Assembly: GCF_900116535.1 (NCBI RefSeq)
Contig: NZ_FPAU01000001.1
Coordinates: forward strand, 1,289,218-1,353,217
Direction: 5' to 3'
DNA length: 64,000 bases
Origin: Kosakonia arachidis
Lineage (GTDB): Bacteria > Pseudomonadota > Gammaproteobacteria > Enterobacterales > Enterobacteriaceae
The translations under genes were made by a program, and so were the position numbers. Every line of letters starts with the position of its first letter. Position 1 is the first letter of the stretch. Under the pieces are notes generated by a model. The model did not search any database. It had not been told where the DNA came from and saw only the letters and a program-made list of their open reading frames with translations. Of this stretch, positions 1 through 8,821 are shown piece after piece.

Positions 1-1169
1 TGATTAGCCAGGAGATGGGCAAACCCATTTTGCAGGCCCGCGGCGAAGTGAATAAGTCCGCCGCGTTGTGCGACTGGTATGCCGATCATGGTCCGGCGAT
101 GCTCGACAGCGAAGCGACGCGGGTGGAAGCGCATCGCGCTACGATTGAGTATCGTCCGCTGGGGCCGATTCTGGCGGTAATGCCGTGGAACTTCCCGCTG
201 TGGCAAGTATTGCGCGGTGCGGTGCCGATTTTGCTCGCAGGCAATAGCTACTTGCTGAAACATGCACCTAACGTACTGGGATGCGCGCAATTGATCGCGG
301 AGATTTTCGTGCAGGCCGGGATCCCGCAAGGGGTGTTTGGCTGGGTGAATGCGACCAATGAGGGCGTCAGCCAGGCGATTAACGATCCGCGCATCGCCGC
401 TGTCACCGTAACCGGCAGCGTTCGTGCCGGAGCAGCAATTGGTGCCCAGGCCGGTGCGGCGCTGAAAAAATGCGTGCTGGAACTCGGCGGCTCCGATCCC
501 TTTATTGTGCTCAACGATGCCGATGTGGATCTGGCGGTGAAAGCAGCGGTAGCCGGGCGTTATCAGAATACCGGGCAGGTTTGTGCGGCGGCCAAACGCT
601 TTATCGTTGAAGAGGGCGTTGCACAAACGTTCACCGATAAATTCGTTGCCGCGGCTGCGGCGCTGAAACAGGGGGCGCCGGACGTCGAAGAGAACTACCT
701 TGGCCCGATGGCGCGTTTTGATCTGCGCGATGAACTGCATGCGCAGGTTCAGGCCAGTATAAAAGAGGGGGCGAAGCTGGTGCTCGGTGGGGACAAAGTG
801 CCGGGCAGCGGCAACTACTACCCGGCCACGGTACTGACGCAGGTAACGCCGACAATGACGGCCTTTCGCCAGGAGCTGTTTGGTCCGGTAGCCGCCATCA
901 GCATTGCCCGCGATGCGGAGCATGCGCTGCAACTGGCGAATGACAGTGATTTCGGTTTGTCGGCCACGGTATTTACCGCTGATTCTGCGCGGGCGCAGCA
1001 GTTTGCTGAACGTCTGGAGTGCGGCGGCGTGTTTATCAATGGCTTCAGCGCCAGCGATGCCCGCGTGGCCTTTGGCGGCGTGAAAAAGAGCGGTTTTGGC
1101 CGCGAGCTGTCGCACTTCGGTCTGCATGAATTTTGCAACATCCAGACTGTGTGGAAAGACCGGCTATAA
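1..1169 (+). CDS. sad: NAD(P)-dependent succinate semialdehyde dehydrogenase Sad, 5' truncated by window edge
   Basis: This enzyme oxidises succinate semialdehyde to succinate in the cytoplasm, feeding GABA or putrescine carbon into the TCA cycle. The reading frame is open from base 3, and the residues before the first ATG (ISQE-MGKP) already belong to the aldehyde dehydrogenase fold, so the N-terminal ~75 residues lie outside the window. Family marks seen are the MPWNFPLWQV segment, the LELGGSDP glutamate motif and the catalytic cysteine in NTGQVCAAAKRF. The C-terminus ending VWKDRL is nearly identical to E. coli Sad (YneI) as I recall it. It stands upstream of glsB, yneG and dgcF as in E. 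coli, but a chemoreceptor gene now separates it from glsB. Confidence 0.93.
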   Translation, partial: ISQEMGKPILQARGEVNKSAALCDWYADHGPAMLDSEATRVEAHRATIEYRPLGPILAVMPWNFPLWQVLRGAVPILLAGNSYLLKHAPNVLGCAQLIAEIFVQAGIPQGVFGWVNATNEGVSQAINDPRIAAVTVTGSVRAGAAIGAQAGAALKKCVLELGGSDPFIVLNDADVDLAVKAAVAGRYQNTGQVCAAAKRFIVEEGVAQTFTDKFVAAAAALKQGAPDVEENYLGPMARFDLRDELHAQVQASIKEGAKLVLGGDKVPGSGNYYPATVLTQVTPTMTAFRQELFGPVAAISIARDAEHALQLANDSDFGLSATVFTADSARAQQFAERLECGGVFINGFSASDARVAFGGVKKSGFGRELSHFGLHEFCNIQTVWKDRL

Positions 1170-1174
1170 GGTAA

Positions 1175-1192
1175 GCGCCCCCGGCGGGGCGC
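1175..1192 (+). terminator. GC-rich hairpin after sad
   Basis: A perfect stem GCGCCCC/GGGGCGC with a 4-base loop begins 5 bp after the sad stop codon. No T-run follows, so it may be an attenuating or RNA-stabilising hairpin rather than a full intrinsic terminator. Confidence 0.4.
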
Positions 1193-1268
1193 GTCACCTC
1201 TGGCTGTCATGGGCGTGTCATGATCCTTTTGTAGACTCACATCAACTTTGTGGTTATAGAAGAATATC

Positions 1269-2858
1269 ATGAGCTTAATGCAAATTTTCCGCCGTATTTT
1301 TCGGCGTATTGTTCCACGACAGTTTGGTTTGTTGGCCGGAATTTTTTGTATCATCGGTCTCTTTTCCGCGCTACAAATCACCTCATCCATTGTCCTTTCC
1401 GCGTCGTTACGCGACGCACAAACTAGCGAACAACGGAACCAACAGGCGCATTTGCAACAGGTACGGGTCGATGAGGCCCGCATCGCGTTGCTGACCGCCA
1501 GCGATCTGCTGAATCGTGCGGGCGTCTATTTTATGCAGGATAAAGAGACCGGTTCAGTTGGCAGCTGGCACAGCCTGATGGACGAAACCAAAAAAGCGCT
1601 CGACGATTCACAAAAAGCCTGGCAGGCCTGGCTGGCGCTCAATCCACCGAAAGACGAGGGGTTGATTAATAGTTACCAGATGTTTTATGGCGCGCTGAAA
1701 GAGCAGGCGGACGGGCTGGTAAAAACCCAGTCGATTGATGCGTTTTTCGCCGTACCGGCGCAGGCATTTCAGGCCGATTTTAACGACAATTACGCCCGAT
1801 TCCAGCAGGCCAGCGAAACGCGTTCGGAGCAGGGTAGACAGGCGCTAATGTCGACGCTTGCGCAGTTGCAGCATGTTTTTATGCTGGTTCCGGCATTGCT
1901 ACTGGTGATTGCTGTGTTGGTGTGGTTCGCCATGTCGCGCTGGGTCATTACGCCGCTGCGCAGACTGATTGCCCATATCAATGTGCTTGCCGCCGGGGAT
2001 TTGGGGACACCGTTGCCATCGGTACAGTGTTTTAACCGCGAAATTGATCAACTGGGCATGAGCATCGGCACTATGCAGCATGGATTGCAACAACTGGTGA
2101 TGCAGGTCAGTGACGCCACCGCTTCAATGGTTGAAACCATTGGCTGTCTGGCGGAAGGCAACCAGTCCTTGTATCAACAGTCCGCGAAGCAGGCGCAGGA
2201 ACTGACTGATGTGACGGAACATATCGCCACGCTGGAGTCGCATGTGGAGGGCAACAGCGGTTTTGCCGAGCAGGCCCGTCAACAGGCGGATGAAGCGCGT
2301 AAAGTGGCAGAGGGTGGCGACCGGATGATGGATACGGTGACGCAGTCGATGCGTGAAATTGTCGAACGTTCGGCAGAGATGCGCAACATTGTGGCGATGA
2401 TCGATGGCGTCGCATTCCAGACCAATATTCTGGCGCTGAATGCCGCTATCGAAGCGGCGCATGCCGGTACTCACGGCCGCGGTTTCGCAGTGGTGGCGAA
2501 AGAGGTCGGGCTGCTGGCGCGCAAAAGCAGCCACTCTACGCAAACTATTCAGCAACTGATTAACCACTCATTGCAGGGTATTAACGACGGCACCACTGCC
2601 GTCAGCCGCCTGGAGGATAACCTGCAAAAGGTTACCGGGCTGGTGGGGCATTTAAGTGCAGTGCTAAGTGAAATATCGGCCGCTACGCTGAGCCAGGGGG
2701 AAAGCATCCACAAAATGACGCGCCGCCTGCATTCACTGAACAGCGTGTCCCGCCGTACCGATGAACTGGTCTCGACCGCCACGCAGGCTTCTGAGCAGTT
2801 GCATCATAATTCTCGCCAGCTACTGCAAGCGGTTGCGCGTTTTCGTCTTCCGGCCTGA
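1269..2858 (+). CDS. Methyl-accepting chemotaxis protein
   Basis: This is an inner-membrane chemoreceptor of 529 residues. A basic N-terminus leads into a first membrane segment (about residues 18-40). A periplasmic four-helix-type sensor domain (about 45-200) follows, then a second membrane segment (about 203-222), a HAMP linker and a cytoplasmic signalling domain. The signalling hairpin is clear at about 378-421, with the [16 protein letters not shown] core and the GRGFAVVAKEV stretch that contact CheA and CheW. There is no C-terminal NWETF-like pentapeptide, so methylation would depend on CheR tethered to other receptors. The ligand cannot be read from the sequence. It interrupts the otherwise conserved sad-glsB order, so it is probably a lineage-specific insertion. 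Confidence 0.92.
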   Translation: MSLMQIFRRIFRRIVPRQFGLLAGIFCIIGLFSALQITSSIVLSASLRDAQTSEQRNQQAHLQQVRVDEARIALLTASDLLNRAGVYFMQDKETGSVGSWHSLMDETKKALDDSQKAWQAWLALNPPKDEGLINSYQMFYGALKEQADGLVKTQSIDAFFAVPAQAFQADFNDNYARFQQASETRSEQGRQALMSTLAQLQHVFMLVPALLLVIAVLVWFAMSRWVITPLRRLIAHINVLAAGDLGTPLPSVQCFNREIDQLGMSIGTMQHGLQQLVMQVSDATASMVETIGCLAEGNQSLYQQSAKQAQELTDVTEHIATLESHVEGNSGFAEQARQQADEARKVAEGGDRMMDTVTQSMREIVERSAEMRNIVAMIDGVAFQTNILALNAAIEAAHAGTHGRGFAVVAKEVGLLARKSSHSTQTIQQLINHSLQGINDGTTAVSRLEDNLQKVTGLVGHLSAVLSEISAATLSQGESIHKMTRRLHSLNSVSRRTDELVSTATQASEQLHHNSRQLLQAVARFRLPA

Positions 2859-2886
2859 CGCTGCCGGGTAGATCTGCTATACTCCG

Positions 2887-2902
2887 AGGCCATTTTTGGC
2901 CT
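2887..2902 (+). other. Small palindrome between the chemoreceptor gene and glsB
   Basis: A 6-bp stem AGGCCA/TGGCCT around TTTT precedes the glsB ribosome-binding site. It may be a weak terminator of the chemoreceptor gene or part of the glsB leader. A TATACT box lies just upstream at about 2879. Confidence 0.3.
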
Positions 2903-2919
2903 GGGAGTTAGGGGTTAAC

Positions 2920-3846
2920 GTGGCTACGGTGATGGGAAATGAGGTTCTGGAAGCGGTGCTTGCGCAGATTCGTCCGCTACTAGGACAAGGTAAGGTCGCC
3001 GATTATATTCCGGCGCTGGCCTCAATCAGCGGCAACAAGCTGGGTGTGGCGGTCAGCACCGTTAACGGCGAACATTTCCGCGCGGGAGATGCCAACGAGC
3101 GTTTCTCCATTCAGTCGATCTCTAAAGTGCTGAGTCTGGTGGTGGCGATGAACCACTACGCAGAAGAGGAGATCTGGCAGCGGGTGGGTAAAGATCCTTC
3201 CGGCCATCCGTTTAATTCGTTGGTGCAACTGGAGATGGAACAGGGCAAACCGCGCAACCCCTTTATCAATGCGGGGGCGTTGGTGGTCTGCGATATGCTG
3301 CAAAGCCGTCTCAGCGCGCCGCGCCAGCGGATGCTGGAAGTGGTGCGTAAGCTCTCCGGCGTGCCCGATATCGCCTATGACAGCGCCGTGGCCCGCTCCG
3401 AGCTGGAACACTCTGCACGCAATAACGCCATCGCCTGGCTGATGAAATCCTTCGGCAACTTCCATAATGATGTCCCGACGGTTTTACAGAACTATTTTCA
3501 CTACTGCGCACTCAAAATGAGCTGTGCGGAGCTGGCACAAACCTTCCTGTTTCTCGCCAACGGCGGCCATGCCGCGCATATCGCTTCCCCGATTATTTCC
3601 GCGTTACAGGCACGTCAGGTAAATGCGCTGATGGCGACCAGTGGCATGTATCAGAATGCCGGGGAGTTTGCCTGGCGCGTCGGATTACCGGCGAAGTCAG
3701 GCGTTGGCGGCGGGATTGTGGCCGTTGTGCCGCAAGAGATGGTGATTGCCGTCTGGAGCCCGGAACTGGATGCGGCGGGAAACTCGCTGGCCGGTGTCGC
3801 CGTACTGGAGGCGTTGACGCAAAAACTGGGGAGATCCGTCTACTGA
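2920..3846 (+). CDS. glsB: Glutaminase 2 (GlsB/YneH)
   Basis: It hydrolyses glutamine to glutamate and ammonia through a serine beta-lactamase-like fold. The start chosen is GTG at 2920, because the product is then 308 residues, the E. coli GlsB length, and its N-terminus ([13 protein letters not shown]) aligns with the E. coli one. A longer frame from a TTG at 2896 is unlikely. Visible motifs are SIQSISKV with the catalytic Ser-x-x-Lys, NPFINAGA, and KSGVGGGI near the C-terminus. Its stop codon overlaps the start of yneG in TGATG, indicating translational coupling. Confidence 0.95.
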   Translation: MATVMGNEVLEAVLAQIRPLLGQGKVADYIPALASISGNKLGVAVSTVNGEHFRAGDANERFSIQSISKVLSLVVAMNHYAEEEIWQRVGKDPSGHPFNSLVQLEMEQGKPRNPFINAGALVVCDMLQSRLSAPRQRMLEVVRKLSGVPDIAYDSAVARSELEHSARNNAIAWLMKSFGNFHNDVPTVLQNYFHYCALKMSCAELAQTFLFLANGGHAAHIASPIISALQARQVNALMATSGMYQNAGEFAWRVGLPAKSGVGGGIVAVVPQEMVIAVWSPELDAAGNSLAGVAVLEALTQKLGRSVY

Positions 3847-4208
3847 TGGCTGATTTAACACCGTTGTTTGAGCGTCTGGGGCGTTCCACTTTTCGTTCCC
3901 GGTTTCGCCTTGGTGTGAAAGAGCGTCAATATTGTGTGGATAAAGGCGCGGAAGTGATTGCCCGCCACGCGGCAGATTTCGTCGCGCAGCGGCTGTCACC
4001 CGCCGAACCGCAAAATGATGGCAAGCAGACACCTATGCGCGGACATCCGGTATTTATTGCCCAGCACGCAACGGCCACCTGCTGCCGCGGCTGTCTGGAG
4101 AAGTGGCACCATATCGCGCGCGGTTATCCATTAACAGAAATGCAACAACAGTACATTGTTGACGTCATTTACCAGTGGCTGGTTATCCAGATGAATTCGC
4201 CGCGCTAA
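3846..4208 (+). CDS. yneG: DUF4186 protein YneG
   Basis: This is a small soluble protein of 120 residues matching E. coli YneG (119 aa, DUF4186) in length and position. Its function is not known. A paired-cysteine stretch CCRGCLEKWH and an earlier YCVDKG cysteine could bind a metal, which is inference. The start codon overlaps the glsB stop, so the two are almost certainly co-translated. Confidence 0.88.
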   Translation: MADLTPLFERLGRSTFRSRFRLGVKERQYCVDKGAEVIARHAADFVAQRLSPAEPQNDGKQTPMRGHPVFIAQHATATCCRGCLEKWHHIARGYPLTEMQQQYIVDVIYQWLVIQMNSPR

Positions 4209-4280
4209 GTGCGATCGCGCCAGAGCGCCTCCCGCAGGTGACCGAACGTGGCTCCTGTCAGTGATATGGATTGAGATTTG

Positions 4281-5723
4281 ATGCGTGTATTTTTTTCAAC
4301 CCCTTTCCGCCTGTTGCGGGAGGAAGCTCCGCTCACTAACGCGGTGGTTATTTTTATCCTGACCACACTGTTCTATTTTCTCGGTGCAATGATGCGCCTT
4401 GTCGAACAACTGTCACTGTTCTGGCCGCTCAATGCGGTGATGGCCGGGGTGTTTGCTCGCTACGCTTTTCTCCAGCGCTGGCACTACTATCTTATCAGCT
4501 ACGCCGCGATGCTGATTTATGATGCGGTCACCACCAACTGGGGCATAGACTCGCTGCTCATCAACTTCTCGAACATGGTATTTATTATTACCATGGCGCA
4601 GTTCATTGGCGCAAAACGACACCAGATGCTTGAGGCGCCGGAACCGACCAGTGTCCTGATGTTGTTTGGTTATTGTTTGCTGGCAGCGTTGCTGTGCGGT
4701 TTCTTCGGCGCGATAGGATCCGTCGGCATTAATGGCCAGGGGTTCTGGCCGTTGCTGGCCGAATGGTTTGGTGAGCAGTTTTCTACAGGCGTGCTGATCC
4801 TGCCGGGTGTGCTGACAATGAGCTGGCCGCACAAGCCGCTGCAACTCTCCCTGCAACGGAGTATTCCGATTGTTGCTGTTGTTGTTTCGGTGATTGCGTC
4901 CGTGGTGATCGGCGGGGCGGGGAGTCTGGCGTTTCCATTACCGACGCTGATCTGGTGTGCGGTACGCTATTCCCTGCCGTTTACCTCTCTGATCACGCTG
5001 TTGACCGGCGCCGCGGAAATTATCCTCGTTTCCAGCCGCGTGATTGATATCTCGATCGCTTCGCCGATGGGGATGTCGCATATGTTCTCTGCGCGCCTGG
5101 GGATTGCCACCATGGCTATCTGCCCGGTGATTGTCTCCGTCAGTGTCGAGACGGTTAATAGCCTGATGCGCCAGGTCTCCCTGCGCGCAAATTTCGATTT
5201 TCTCACCGGCGTTTATTCACGTTCGGGACTGTATGAAGTGCTGAACCAAAATGATAAACGTTTTGCTGATAAGCATGTGTCAGTGATGCTGCTGGATATT
5301 GACTATTTTAAAAGCGTGAATGACAGCTACGGTCATGAGTGCGGCGACCAGGTACTGGCCTCCTTTGCCCGGCAGATCCAGATGGTGCTGGGTGAGCGCG
5401 GGGTGGTGGCGCGGATGGGCGGCGAAGAGTTTGTGGTAATGGCAACCACCCTTGATTCGCTAGAGGGGGTACAACTGGCAGAAACGCTGCGCCTTTCAGT
5501 GGCTAACCATCCCTTTCAGTGGCGGCAGCAGACACTGTATTTGACGTTCAGTATCGGCATAAGCAGCGGCAAAACCAATACCTGGAATTTAACGGAGAGG
5601 TTTAATGCGCTACTGGAGACCGCGGATGAAAATCTCTACAGGTCGAAAAAACAGGGGCGAAATCGCACTACCCATAGTGAGGTTGCGGTAAAACCCTCTG
5701 CGACTTCGTTGCCTGATAATTAA
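4281..5723 (+). CDS. dgcF: MASE1-type membrane diguanylate cyclase (DgcF/YneF-like)
   Basis: It would make c-di-GMP from two GTP. The N-terminal ~290 residues form a multi-spanning membrane sensor of the MASE1 kind. A C-terminal GGDEF domain follows (about 310-465), with the active-site loop MGGEEF and the metal-binding DIDYFKSVND segment. No RxxD inhibitory site precedes the signature (GERG occupies that place), so product inhibition may be weak. ATG at 4281 is chosen over an in-frame TTG at 4278. Position after yneG and length (480 aa against about 472) match E. coli dgcF. Confidence 0.88.
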   Translation: MRVFFSTPFRLLREEAPLTNAVVIFILTTLFYFLGAMMRLVEQLSLFWPLNAVMAGVFARYAFLQRWHYYLISYAAMLIYDAVTTNWGIDSLLINFSNMVFIITMAQFIGAKRHQMLEAPEPTSVLMLFGYCLLAALLCGFFGAIGSVGINGQGFWPLLAEWFGEQFSTGVLILPGVLTMSWPHKPLQLSLQRSIPIVAVVVSVIASVVIGGAGSLAFPLPTLIWCAVRYSLPFTSLITLLTGAAEIILVSSRVIDISIASPMGMSHMFSARLGIATMAICPVIVSVSVETVNSLMRQVSLRANFDFLTGVYSRSGLYEVLNQNDKRFADKHVSVMLLDIDYFKSVNDSYGHECGDQVLASFARQIQMVLGERGVVARMGGEEFVVMATTLDSLEGVQLAETLRLSVANHPFQWRQQTLYLTFSIGISSGKTNTWNLTERFNALLETADENLYRSKKQGRNRTTHSEVAVKPSATSLPDN

Positions 5724-5848
5724 CTCTGCGTGCAGAGTCCACGATTGATACCCGAAACGGAGTAATATTCTTAAGTTATTAAATTACTTGCTACTCATTT
5801 TTAAGGTTAATACTATTGACTCCTGTAAGTAGCGGAATGTAACGCGAC

Positions 5849-6904
5849 ATGATCGAGCCGGACAAGTTGAATAAAAAAGAGCGTGTTGTTGGCAGCCGTT
5901 ATGTCAGGCGAATGTATCTGATGCGTATACTGGGGACCCTGTTGTGCTTCTTCCCTATTCTTTCCGTTCTTCTCGAATTACGGCGTCCGCTGTGGTGTAT
6001 TCTCCTGCTTGCTGCGAATGCCTTTATCTGGCCGACGCTCGCTTTCCTGCGGGCACGTAAAGCGCAACTGCCGCTGCAAATTGAACATCAGAACCTGGTG
6101 ATCGATGCGGGTGCGGGAGGTTTGTGGATCGCCCTAATGGCATTGAATCCGTTGCCTTCAGTGGTGATTGCCACCATCCTGCTTGCCGATCGCTTATCGG
6201 CGGGCGGTTTTGTTCTGATGCGCAAAGCGGCGCTGGCGCTGCTGGCAGTATTTATGCTGGCCTGGATTGCGGTTGGTACTCCGTTCGATGTGCTGGTCAC
6301 CCAGCGTACGATGTTCGCCACACTGCCGCTGATTGGTATTTATATGCTGGCGCTGAGTGTACTGACCGACAGCATTGCGATGAAACTGCGGACGAAAAGT
6401 CGCGAGCTGGAGCGCATCGCGATGATGGACCCGCTACTTGATATCGCGAACCGCCGCCTTCTGGAAAAGCGTATCCAGTATGAGCTGGACAAATTGAGCA
6501 CCACAGCGGGTCATTCGTCGCTAATGTTTATCGATATTGATAATTTCAAAGAAGTAAATGACCGGTTTGGTCATAAAGTCGGCGATGCCCTGCTGGTGGC
6601 CGTGTCGAAGATTTTGCATATTGCTACCCGCAAAACAGATACACCCGCGCGCCTGGGCGGCGATGAGTTTGTGATCCTCTTGCCGGACATGCCGCAGGAG
6701 GAGGCGCATGCCGTCGCAACGCGCATTATGAATGCGGCGGCAGTGATGACCGTCGTGCAGGATTATAATTTTAAATGCACGTTAAGCATTGGCATTGCCA
6801 GATCGCTGCCGGGCATGAATGACGTAACTGACTGGTTAAAAGCAGCGGATGATGCGCTGTACCAGGCAAAAAGACTGGGTAAAAACCAGATCTACTCCCA
6901 CTGA
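5849..6904 (+). CDS. MASE2-type diguanylate cyclase
   Basis: The predicted product (351 aa) has a membrane-embedded MASE2-like N-terminal half (about residues 20-175, several hydrophobic spans) and a C-terminal GGDEF domain. The signature LGGDEF is intact, the metal-binding DIDNFKEVND stretch is present, and an RKTD inhibitory I-site lies five residues before the signature. It is therefore probably an active, feedback-inhibited cyclase. The architecture resembles E. coli DgcC (AdrA), but overall identity looks moderate, so no symbol is given. The gene is absent from this place in E. coli and stands between dgcF and uxaB with a second added cyclase. Confidence 0.9.
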   Translation: MIEPDKLNKKERVVGSRYVRRMYLMRILGTLLCFFPILSVLLELRRPLWCILLLAANAFIWPTLAFLRARKAQLPLQIEHQNLVIDAGAGGLWIALMALNPLPSVVIATILLADRLSAGGFVLMRKAALALLAVFMLAWIAVGTPFDVLVTQRTMFATLPLIGIYMLALSVLTDSIAMKLRTKSRELERIAMMDPLLDIANRRLLEKRIQYELDKLSTTAGHSSLMFIDIDNFKEVNDRFGHKVGDALLVAVSKILHIATRKTDTPARLGGDEFVILLPDMPQEEAHAVATRIMNAAAVMTVVQDYNFKCTLSIGIARSLPGMNDVTDWLKAADDALYQAKRLGKNQIYSH

Positions 6905-7006
6905 CAAACGTGCTGAATAGGCTACGCTTTACGCTGTATCCCGCGAATTGATCGACAGTTTTTTGTTTGCGGAAACGGCCCGAAAAAATAAAGAGATCGG
7001 CATCCT

Positions 7007-7978
7007 ATGCAAATACCTGCTACTCCCGTGGATGAAGAACAACGTCTTGCTTCACTACATAATTCCGGACTACTTGAAAGTGGTGTCACCGAGAGGCTTG
7101 ACCGCCTGACCCGGCTGGCTAAACGCATGTTTAACGTGCAGGCAGCGATGATTACGTTGTTGGACGAAGATACCCTGTATCTTAAATCCTGTGATGGTTA
7201 CCCCCGCGCAGAAACGATACCCCGGAAAATTTCCTTTTGCGGCCACGCCATTTTGCACCCGGAACCGTTGATCGTCCCGGATAGCGCTCATGATGAACGC
7301 TTTGCCGATAATCCACTGGTTATCGGTGACAAGCCGATCCGTTTTTATGCCGGGTATCCGCTGCGTCTACCGGATGGCGCGGTGGTGGGATCGTTTTGTC
7401 TGCTCGACAAAGAGCCTCGGGAGTTGAGCCATGCTGATCTGGATAGCCTGAAAGATTTCGCCACTATCGTCGAAGACGAATTCGCGGTGATGAGCGCGGC
7501 CACCACCGATGAGCTAACCGGGCTGTTTAACCGTCGCGGTTTCGACAGCCTGGCGACGTTTGCCATTTACGGCGCTCGCCGTCGGGCTGAGCCGTTAACG
7601 CTGGCGTGGATCGATCTGGATAACTTCAACGAGATTAATGATTCCTGGGGGCGCGCCGAAGGCGATAAGGCGCTGAAAGCGATGGCTTCGGTGATGACAG
7701 CCAGCCTGCGTGAAGCCGATCTACGGGTGCGTTACGGCAGTGACGAATTCGCCATTGTCTTTTCTGACACCGACGAGCAGGGGGCGTGGATCGCTATGCA
7801 GCATCTGCTCGAACAGGTTGAGGCGTGGAATCAGACTTCCGGAAAAGCGTGGAAGCTACATTTTTCCTGGGGCGTGAGCGAGTTTGACCACAACGGCAAT
7901 AGCGAGCTGAGCCCGTGGATTAAAGACGCGGTTCAGAAAATGTATGCCATGAAAAAACCTAACAACCGCGTCCGTTAG
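7007..7978 (+). CDS. GAF-GGDEF protein with variant GSDEF signature
   Basis: This is a soluble 323-residue protein. An N-terminal GAF sensor domain (about 20-160) contains the KISFCGHAIL and RFYAGYPLR segments typical of GAF domains in signalling enzymes. A GGDEF domain follows (about 165-320). The signature is YGSDEF instead of GGDEF. An READ I-site precedes it, and the metal-binding DLDNFNEIND segment is intact. Catalytic status is uncertain: the acidic residues are kept, but the second glycine is serine. No membrane segment is seen, so it should respond to a cytoplasmic ligand or redox cue. Confidence 0.88.
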   Translation: MQIPATPVDEEQRLASLHNSGLLESGVTERLDRLTRLAKRMFNVQAAMITLLDEDTLYLKSCDGYPRAETIPRKISFCGHAILHPEPLIVPDSAHDERFADNPLVIGDKPIRFYAGYPLRLPDGAVVGSFCLLDKEPRELSHADLDSLKDFATIVEDEFAVMSAATTDELTGLFNRRGFDSLATFAIYGARRRAEPLTLAWIDLDNFNEINDSWGRAEGDKALKAMASVMTASLREADLRVRYGSDEFAIVFSDTDEQGAWIAMQHLLEQVEAWNQTSGKAWKLHFSWGVSEFDHNGNSELSPWIKDAVQKMYAMKKPNNRVR

Positions 7979-8043
7979 AACATCACAAAAACCTATAGCG
8001 ACGGCCTTGTGTTGCAGACAGGCAAATAAGATAGTGGTTGTTT

Positions 8044-8170
8044 TATACACGTTATCCTTCAAACTGCCTCTTTGTTGGCTTCGCCTTTGCACCCCAGTCA
8101 CTTACTTATGTAAGCTCCTGGGGCTGCGTAGTCTTGCCGCCTCGACGCAGTGTGAATGATTTTGTGTATA
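8044..8170. repeat. ERIC (enterobacterial repetitive intergenic consensus) element
   Basis: A 127-bp imperfect palindrome is bounded by TATACAC and GTGTATA. Its centre (about 8091-8122) carries the conserved ERIC core: CACCCCAGTCACTTACTT, the complement of the ERIC2 primer region, followed by ATGTAAGCTCCTGGGG, the ERIC1R region. The full-length element ends 11 bp before the start codon of the acetyltransferase gene, so it is probably transcribed as that gene's 5' leader. Confidence 0.93.
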
Positions 8171-8181
8171 TAGGAATTAAA

Positions 8182-8706
8182 ATGACCACTTATCATATTC
8201 ACGCCAGCACGAGCGAGACGTTCTCTGTCCATATCGATTCCCTTTGCGAGGTGCTGGAAAACTGTGTTTCCGGCGGCGCTTCCGTCAGTTTTATGCACCC
8301 GCTGTCGCGTGAAAAATCCCGGCAATTCTGGTCTGATGTTGCGGCCAGCGTCGCGCGAGGCGAACGCATTGTGCTGGTGGCGCAGGATGAGCAGGGAGAA
8401 ATTGTCGGCACTGTGCAGATGGTGCTCGATCAACCAGAAAACCAACCGCATCGCGCGGATGTCGCTAAATTACTGGTTCACGAAAAAGCGCGTCGTCAGG
8501 GGTTGGCGAATCGGCTGATGGCGGCGCTGGAACATGCCGCGCGTGAAAACGGGAAAACAGTGTTGGTACTGGACACCTCCACCGGCAGTGGAGCGGAACA
8601 TTTCTACCAACAATCGGGTTGGCAACGCGCAGGTGAAATCCCGCGCTATGCCCTGATGCCGGACGGAAATGTGACGGGTACGACAATTTTTTACAAGTTT
8701 ATATAA
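8182..8706 (+). CDS. GNAT family N-acetyltransferase
   Basis: The predicted product is 174 aa with a GNAT fold. The acetyl-CoA loop (motif A) is seen as VHEKARRQGLANRLM, preceded by the beta-strand VGTVQMVL. The C-terminal part (FYQQSGWQRAGEIPRYAL) is the usual end of the fold. The acceptor substrate is unknown. ATG at 8182 has a good ribosome-binding site (AGGAATTAA). A longer in-frame reading from 8038 would run through the ERIC element and is rejected. The ERIC hairpin abuts the ribosome-binding site and could affect expression or mRNA stability. Confidence 0.88.
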   Translation: MTTYHIHASTSETFSVHIDSLCEVLENCVSGGASVSFMHPLSREKSRQFWSDVAASVARGERIVLVAQDEQGEIVGTVQMVLDQPENQPHRADVAKLLVHEKARRQGLANRLMAALEHAARENGKTVLVLDTSTGSGAEHFYQQSGWQRAGEIPRYALMPDGNVTGTTIFYKFI

Positions 8707-8763
8707 TTCGGTCTAATAAGACGGCCCATTTTGATCAAAACAGGGTTCCATGGTCGAAAAGTC

Positions 8764-8781
8764 TGGTAAGTTATCACACCA
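8764..8781. promoter_or_regulatory. Candidate operator upstream of uxaB
   Basis: An interrupted palindrome TGGT-N10-ACCA, embedded in a larger AAATTGGT-like context on the minus strand, lies about 40 bp before uxaB. Hexuronate genes are controlled by ExuR/UxuR, whose sites contain TTGGT half-sites, but the spacing here is wider than the usual palindrome. Confidence 0.28.
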
Positions 8782-8821
8782 ATTTATAAAGGTTGTATGA
8801 CTAATCAAATAGGAGCCCACT

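Noticed and set aside
8038-8181. Upstream extension of the GNAT acetyltransferase frame
   Set aside because: It runs through the ERIC element and lacks a start signal; the domain begins at ATG 8182.
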